DNA of 64,000 bases from Archaeoglobus sp. UBA230 (GTDB lineage Archaea > Halobacteriota > Archaeoglobi > Archaeoglobales > Archaeoglobaceae). How positions within the stretch are numbered: the stretch's first letter is position 1; each line of letters opens with the position of its first letter. The translations under genes and the position numbers were made by a program. Of the stretch, positions 60,200 through 64,000 are shown one piece after another. The notes beneath the pieces were generated by a model. The model saw only the letters and a program-made list of their open reading frames with translations. It was not told the DNA's origin and did no database searches. The stretch is from contig DAVR01000026.1 of the NCBI GenBank assembly GCA_002507545.1, forward strand, positions 95,047 to 159,046, written 5' to 3'.

Positions 60200-60868
60200 C
60201 TAAACAAACCTCTCACCTACCCAACCCGTGAAAAGCAGAGCGTAACCGAGCAAAAGTGGTAGCGGTATGAAGACCAGAAAAACTCTGAATCGCTTGTAGA
60301 GCAGCACGAGCAGAGACGGAATCGCTGCAAGTTCGAGGTAAAGCACCAAGAGGGCGAGCAACTGAAACGGCGGAGAGGGGTTCGACCTTGCTGAATGTAC
60401 GATTCCGGAATTCGATGACATCAGGAAGAGGATTGCCAACCCCACAGAGATCAAGAACCAGAAATAGAAGGCAAAGATTTCCCAGCTCTTCGCCTTCTCG
60501 TCCGCAAGCAGTGAAGTTGCAGCAGCGTCCGGTATAATCACTAAGGTGTAGATCATAAGCGACGTCAGGGCTATTCCCAGATCCGGATTTTCCGTGTGCA
60601 GCACGGAGTAAAGAAGGACGACGTTAATTATTGCCCCGAAGGCAAGCATTGATGCGATCACCGAGGTTTTCGAGAAAAACATGCGGAACTTTGCGATCAT
60701 CGCCGGCAGCACTGCGAGCTGCAGAACCATTCCTGCAAAGGACAGGGTTGGCTGGAATTTCAGGGAGAGAGCTATGATTGCCAAGGTTGTCGTAAAAACA
60801 GCGATGTTAATGTAATCTCTATTGCTCTTCACACCTTTCGACGCATCTGTATTACGCATTTTAGTCAC
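60200..60868 (-). CDS. Integral membrane protein of unknown function
   Basis: 222 residues. A charged N-terminus of about 20 residues is followed by six or seven hydrophobic helices (from DYINIAVFTTTLAIIAL to LPLLLGYALLFTGWVG). A few charged residues lie in the loops (LLADEKAKSWE). No motif recognised. It is followed by the truncated membrane protein, possibly once an operon partner. Confidence 0.65.
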   Translation of the reverse strand: MTKMRNTDASKGVKSNRDYINIAVFTTTLAIIALSLKFQPTLSFAGMVLQLAVLPAMIAKFRMFFSKTSVIASMLAFGAIINVVLLYSVLHTENPDLGIALTSLMIYTLVIIPDAAATSLLADEKAKSWEIFAFYFWFLISVGLAILFLMSSNSGIVHSARSNPSPPFQLLALLVLYLELAAIPSLLVLLYKRFRVFLVFIPLPLLLGYALLFTGWVGERFV

Positions 60869-60901
60869 CTCATTATTAAAAATAAAATTAAAAATAAATT
60901 A

Positions 60902-62056
60902 TTATTTTTGTACAACATAATCTACGAGTCCTAAGAGGTATCTGGTTGTTTCCATGATACAATTCTGTGTCAAATTTCTAATATTCTGATTATTCTGCCA
61001 ACCATCTGGGTTTGTAAAGATCGCCCAGACAATGGTGTCAGCGTACTGATGTGTATAGCCAGCCAAGTTTTTCACTGCTTGTTCAGGGTCTGTTATTGGT
61101 ACATAGTGATGTACTGGAACCCCATAAACGTAGCTCCTAAAATTATACCCCGAATACCAGTTTGAGGAGACGTATCCCTCATATGCATAGTGAATGTACT
61201 CTGGAGCTCTTAATAACAGAAGTGAGAGAGCTACCTGCCTAGCTTCAGCTCCAGTATGTAAAGGTTGCCCGACATCAGCCAAAAAGTGACTGGCATATCC
61301 GAGATTTTCGAATGCGAGGTTATACTTTGCAGAGGAGTAATAGTTCTTAGCTATATTTGTATATTTTTCAAATTCATCCGGTGCTGAACCCCAATCTCTT
61401 TCCGGATTGTAGTAATGTGTCCACGAATGCACAACCTGCATTATGAACTTCCACATCCAGTCGGGATAGCCGGGTGGTGGAGGCACCTGATACCAGAAAT
61501 CTGGATCGTCTGCATGGTCGCGAGCGATGTTGCAGAGGTTATTTGGAACGTCCCATTTCTGGCACGCTATGTAAATCATGTCCTGATGTACATCGGTAAA
61601 CCACTTGACTTCAACGTTCCCATTCTCTACATACCTTTCTTTAAAGTACTCATTTGCCGCTTTGGCAATTTTCTCGAGAATTGCGTTTTCCCCTTCTTTC
61701 ATCGGTTTTGCTCCTGACTTGAGAGTAATCAAAGTTATATCGCCCTTTTTTACTTTTACAACCCCGTATTTTTTCCACAGACTTATGATAGATTTTTTCA
61801 ATTTCAATTTCTCTTTTTCTGCTAGATTTTTGCTACTATCTATGTATTCGAAGACAGCTTTTTTACCCTCTTCGGATGCCCCCGCAGCTATTATAATCCA
61901 GTAGGGGGTTACATTCTCCAATACCGGATCAAATTTCACAATCTTAACTCTTTTGTAATGCATTTCCGCTGCCACCGTCGCATTCGTTGCGGCCATCGCC
62001 GTACCCATACTTCCGAGGACTACCAACGCTAACAATACTCCCACCATCTTATTCAT
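60902..62056 (-). CDS. Secreted zinc-dependent phospholipase C / S1-P1-like hydrolase
   Basis: 384 residues. Signal peptide (residues 3-22, cleavage after AMA). His/Asp ligands typical of the phospholipase C/P1 nuclease fold: RDHADDPDFW near 179, VVHSWTHYYNP near 210, and GYASHFLADVGQPLHTG near 256. A long N-terminal region (25-130) of unclear role precedes the catalytic fold. Probably an extracellular hydrolase of phospholipids or phosphate esters. A palindrome lies in its promoter. Confidence 0.85.
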   Translation of the reverse strand: MNKMVGVLLALVVLGSMGTAMAATNATVAAEMHYKRVKIVKFDPVLENVTPYWIIIAAGASEEGKKAVFEYIDSSKNLAEKEKLKLKKSIISLWKKYGVVKVKKGDITLITLKSGAKPMKEGENAILEKIAKAANEYFKERYVENGNVEVKWFTDVHQDMIYIACQKWDVPNNLCNIARDHADDPDFWYQVPPPPGYPDWMWKFIMQVVHSWTHYYNPERDWGSAPDEFEKYTNIAKNYYSSAKYNLAFENLGYASHFLADVGQPLHTGAEARQVALSLLLLRAPEYIHYAYEGYVSSNWYSGYNFRSYVYGVPVHHYVPITDPEQAVKNLAGYTHQYADTIVWAIFTNPDGWQNNQNIRNLTQNCIMETTRYLLGLVDYVVQK

Positions 62057-62067
62057 CTCATCACCTA

Positions 62068-62086
62068 TTAGACACTGTGAGTCTAA
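62068..62086. promoter_or_regulatory. TTAGAC-N7-GTCTAA palindrome before the secreted hydrolase
   Basis: TTAGACACTGTGAGTCTAA. On the minus strand it lies between a TATA-like AAATTTAAATAT (about 62093-62104) and the ATG at 62056, so it covers the expected transcription start. Looks like a repressor site; different from the other two motifs in the window. Confidence 0.45.
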
Positions 62087-62255
62087 CAGACAAGATATTT
62101 AAATTTTTCTTTAAGATAGAAATCTAAAACTAATTTTGTTTTAAAATTAATAGCTTAACTTTTGTAGGCATTTTTTAAGTAACAGACTCAAATTTTACCT
62201 ATCAAAAAACTATTTTGTCGTATTTCAACTTGATGGACATGCAAATCACTTTCGA

Positions 62256-62576
62256 TTATGATCTGTTCTGCAACGTTTTGTTGAAACCCGCAACCGAACC
62301 ATAAATCGAATGCAGAATGCTGCCTACACCAAGGGCTGTTATGAAAAACAGGAGGTTCAGGTACGCGAGTACGAGAAATCCCCTAATCCACTCCAACCTT
62401 TCTAATTGGCATAGTTAAATTCCAAATTCTTCCGCATCGTACTACAACCTCTCGACGTACAGGAATACGACATAAAACGCGAGAGAGACAATGAAAACCT
62501 TAGCGCAGAGAGAGTAAATGGTCAGAACGGCATCAAAAGCATTGTTGTACGGTCTGAGAAGAATATAAAAAGAAGT
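62256..62576 (-). pseudogene. Decayed membrane-protein fragments
   Basis: The 527-base gap before the acyl-CoA synthetase contains two membrane-protein-like frames on the minus strand. The first reads FYILLRPYNNAFDAVLTIYS then LCAKVFIVSLAFYVVFLYVE (about 62430-62573). The second reads EWIRGFLVLAYLNLLFFITA then LGVGSILHSIYGSVAG (62256-62395). Stops and shifts separate them and no good start is seen. Likely one decayed gene. Confidence 0.4.
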
Positions 62577-62583
62577 GGGAATA

Positions 62584-63993
62584 CTAATATCTTTTTCTTG
62601 CATATTCGGTAACTTTTCCAAGCACGCTAACCGCAGTTATGACATCGGGATAAACGGGGAATCCATTAAGCTCGTAGTTGTTCTTAAGTTCAAAAACAAC
62701 GTCTCTCGGACCTTCTGCTGTAAAGTAAACTGGTTTCCCATACTTTTTAATCCTCTTATAGTCCGGCTGATAGTTCATGTTAAACATTCTGCTCGCCCAG
62801 ACACAAACAACTAACGAATCTACTCCATCATCTTCCAAAAGGGCTTCAATAGCTGTTTCATATGCTCTGTAAACTCCGTTGTACTCGACCATAGGCCATA
62901 TGTCCACTGGATTGTTTACATTATGCCACTCTGGAGTGACCTCAAGAATTTTCCCAATCGTCTCATCGGAGAACTCTGCAAGTTTTAAACCTGCGAAATA
63001 GGTCGCATCAGACCCCTGAACACATCCAGAACCAGTGTAGTGAATTATAGCTACCCTATCCCCCTTTGGTAGCGGTTGAAGGGCGAAGGCCTTTGTAACA
63101 TTGAAAAGCTCTTCAAAGCTGTAAACTCTTGTCATGTTCGCCTGTCTGCAAACAGCATCGAAAACATCATCGTCACCACATATTGACGCCGTATGGCTCA
63201 TCGCGGCCATCTGACCGTATTCTGTTCTACCACTCTTGAAAACAACGACCGGCTTATCAGCCTTACTCGCAACATCATAGAAGGCTCTACCGTTCTTTAT
63301 TCCCTCCATGTATAATCCAACAACACTTGTATGCTCATCCTTGAGCAGGAAACTCAGAACTTCATAATCCTCAACATCAATCTTGTTTCCCATCCCTACA
63401 ATCTTGCTAAAACCAATGCTTGGATGGTTGGATGCTACAGTATCCATCATTATTCCGAGAAACAGTCCAGTTTGCGCTATGATGCCAATATTTCCCTTCC
63501 TTATGACCGGTTGAATCGCAAAGGATGTTATAAAGCCATTTTCTGTATTCAGAACTCCCGTTGTGTTGGGGCCAAAAATTCTTATCCCATGCTTTCTGGC
63601 CACTTCAAGAACTGCTCTTTCGTATTTCGCCCCTTCCTCACCCTCCTCGCTGAAACCGGAACTGACTATAACTGCTCCCTTTACGCTCTTTTTGGCGCAT
63701 TCCTCCATCACCTTCGGAACGATTTTTGCCGGCACCGCTATAATGGCCATATCTACCTCATCTGGGACGTCAAGGATGGAAGGATAGCATTTAAAGTCCA
63801 GAATACTATCCGCATTGGGGTTGACAGGATATATTTTACCTGCAAATCCGTTTTGCTTCAGATTCCAGACTATGTTGAAACCCGGCTTTCCAACAGTTCT
63901 CGAAGCACCTATTACCGCAACGCTCTTGGGATAAAACAGGTCTGACAGGTCGGAAATCGAGTAATTAAACCTTTTCCTCTCACCAACAACCAT
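62584..63993 (-). CDS. ADP-forming acyl-CoA synthetase alpha-type subunit (CoA-binding)
   Basis: 469 residues. CoA-binding Rossmann domain (LFYPKSVAVIGASRTVGKPG, GKIYPVNPNA), then two succinyl-CoA-ligase-like domains (GIRIFGPNTTGVLNTENG, VIRKGNIGIIAQTGLF). The segment MSHTASICGDDDVFDAV contains the His that is phosphorylated in acetate-CoA ligase (ADP-forming). It makes ATP while releasing an acid from its CoA ester; the beta subunit (ATP-grasp) is not in the window. ATG at 63993 is 7 bases from the window edge. Confidence 0.9.
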   Translation of the reverse strand: MVVGERKRFNYSISDLSDLFYPKSVAVIGASRTVGKPGFNIVWNLKQNGFAGKIYPVNPNADSILDFKCYPSILDVPDEVDMAIIAVPAKIVPKVMEECAKKSVKGAVIVSSGFSEEGEEGAKYERAVLEVARKHGIRIFGPNTTGVLNTENGFITSFAIQPVIRKGNIGIIAQTGLFLGIMMDTVASNHPSIGFSKIVGMGNKIDVEDYEVLSFLLKDEHTSVVGLYMEGIKNGRAFYDVASKADKPVVVFKSGRTEYGQMAAMSHTASICGDDDVFDAVCRQANMTRVYSFEELFNVTKAFALQPLPKGDRVAIIHYTGSGCVQGSDATYFAGLKLAEFSDETIGKILEVTPEWHNVNNPVDIWPMVEYNGVYRAYETAIEALLEDDGVDSLVVCVWASRMFNMNYQPDYKRIKKYGKPVYFTAEGPRDVVFELKNNYELNGFPVYPDVITAVSVLGKVTEYARKRY

Positions 63994-64000
63994 CCTCGCA

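Noticed and set aside
63331..63945. 204-residue plus-strand frame in the acyl-CoA synthetase
   Set aside because: Shadow of a well-supported minus-strand gene; low-complexity and Cys/Ser-rich.

Overview
The window reads as one contiguous piece of an archaeal chromosome, most likely from a member of the Archaeoglobales (Archaeoglobus, Ferroglobus or Geoglobus type). Lineage evidence: the acetyl-CoA decarbonylase/synthase alpha and epsilon subunits, archaeal ether-lipid enzymes (GGGP synthase and a UbiA prenyltransferase), Sep-tRNA:Cys-tRNA synthase, a likely methanofuran-pathway kinase, FmdE, DUF22 repeats, aEF-1beta, archaeal TATA elements with leaderless starts, and an IscS whose PLP lysine is replaced by Asp, a peculiarity known from Archaeoglobus fulgidus. 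Arg is almost always AGA/AGG, as expected in a thermophile. I cannot fix the genus from sequence alone.

Layout. 1-7.8 kb: sulfur-carrier genes (thrC end, MoaD-like, MoeB-like, TusA), an octaheme cytochrome with a PGF-CTERM tail, a DsrE-TusA-SQR-DUF1641 operon, larE and fdhD. 8-10.6 kb: the feoB operon with an iron box and its probable DtxR-FeoA regulator. 10.9-16.6 kb: two small membrane proteins, SepCysS, DUF169, a stress-like protein, a triple-DUF22 protein and FmdE. 16.6-21.8 kb: a Tat-exported NarG-like (type II) molybdoenzyme with FeS subunit, NrfD anchor and TorD chaperone. 22.5-26.1 kb: DUF438/DUF1858 proteins and an HTH-flavodiiron-ferredoxin operon. 26.2-33.6 kb: FTR1 iron permease, siroheme reductase-TusA, moeA, ferredoxin, and a TusA-DsrE-IscS-IscU-regulator operon. 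33.7-37.9 kb: copper sensor/CopA and CbiX. 38-45 kb: cdhAB, a pentaheme cytochrome, glutaredoxin/FTR, rubredoxin (not in a long ORF), a broken mono-heme cytochrome and ferredoxin. 45-50 kb: MBL hydrolase, coiled-coil membrane protein, M28 peptidase, AMP-dependent CoA ligase.

50.3-52.8 kb is the most unusual part. A decayed tyrosine recombinase is followed by four copies (one half, three full) of a 78-89 bp imperfect palindrome ending in GTTRRRY. Between them lie single, same-strand, AT-rich small genes (a DUF6544-like lipoprotein, an antitoxin plus broken PIN toxin, a zinc ribbon). This has the anatomy of an integron gene-cassette array with attC sites, in an archaeal chromosome. A transposase remnant follows.

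53-64 kb: a housekeeping block (glyoxalase-II-like MBL, aEF-1beta, zinc-finger protein, MfnE-like kinase, thiamine-binding-like protein, ftsZ, RHH regulator, PfkB kinase, GGGP synthase, UbiA), a tRNA-Arg(CCT), an IS630 remnant with a truncated neighbour, membrane and secreted phospholipase-C-like proteins, and an ADP-forming acyl-CoA synthetase.

How the parts connect: sulfur trafficking dominates (four TusA, two DsrE, MoaD/MoeB, LarE, FdhD, IscSU, SQR, siroheme reductase, SepCysS). A repeated operator-like motif, TTAAC-N3-GTTAA, sits at the promoters of larE, SepCysS, the siroheme reductase, tusA-dsrE-iscSU and the DUF22/fmdE divergon, suggesting one sulfur or cysteine regulon. A second motif, TTTAGG-N4-CCTAAA, precedes feoB and FTR1, suggesting an iron regulon.
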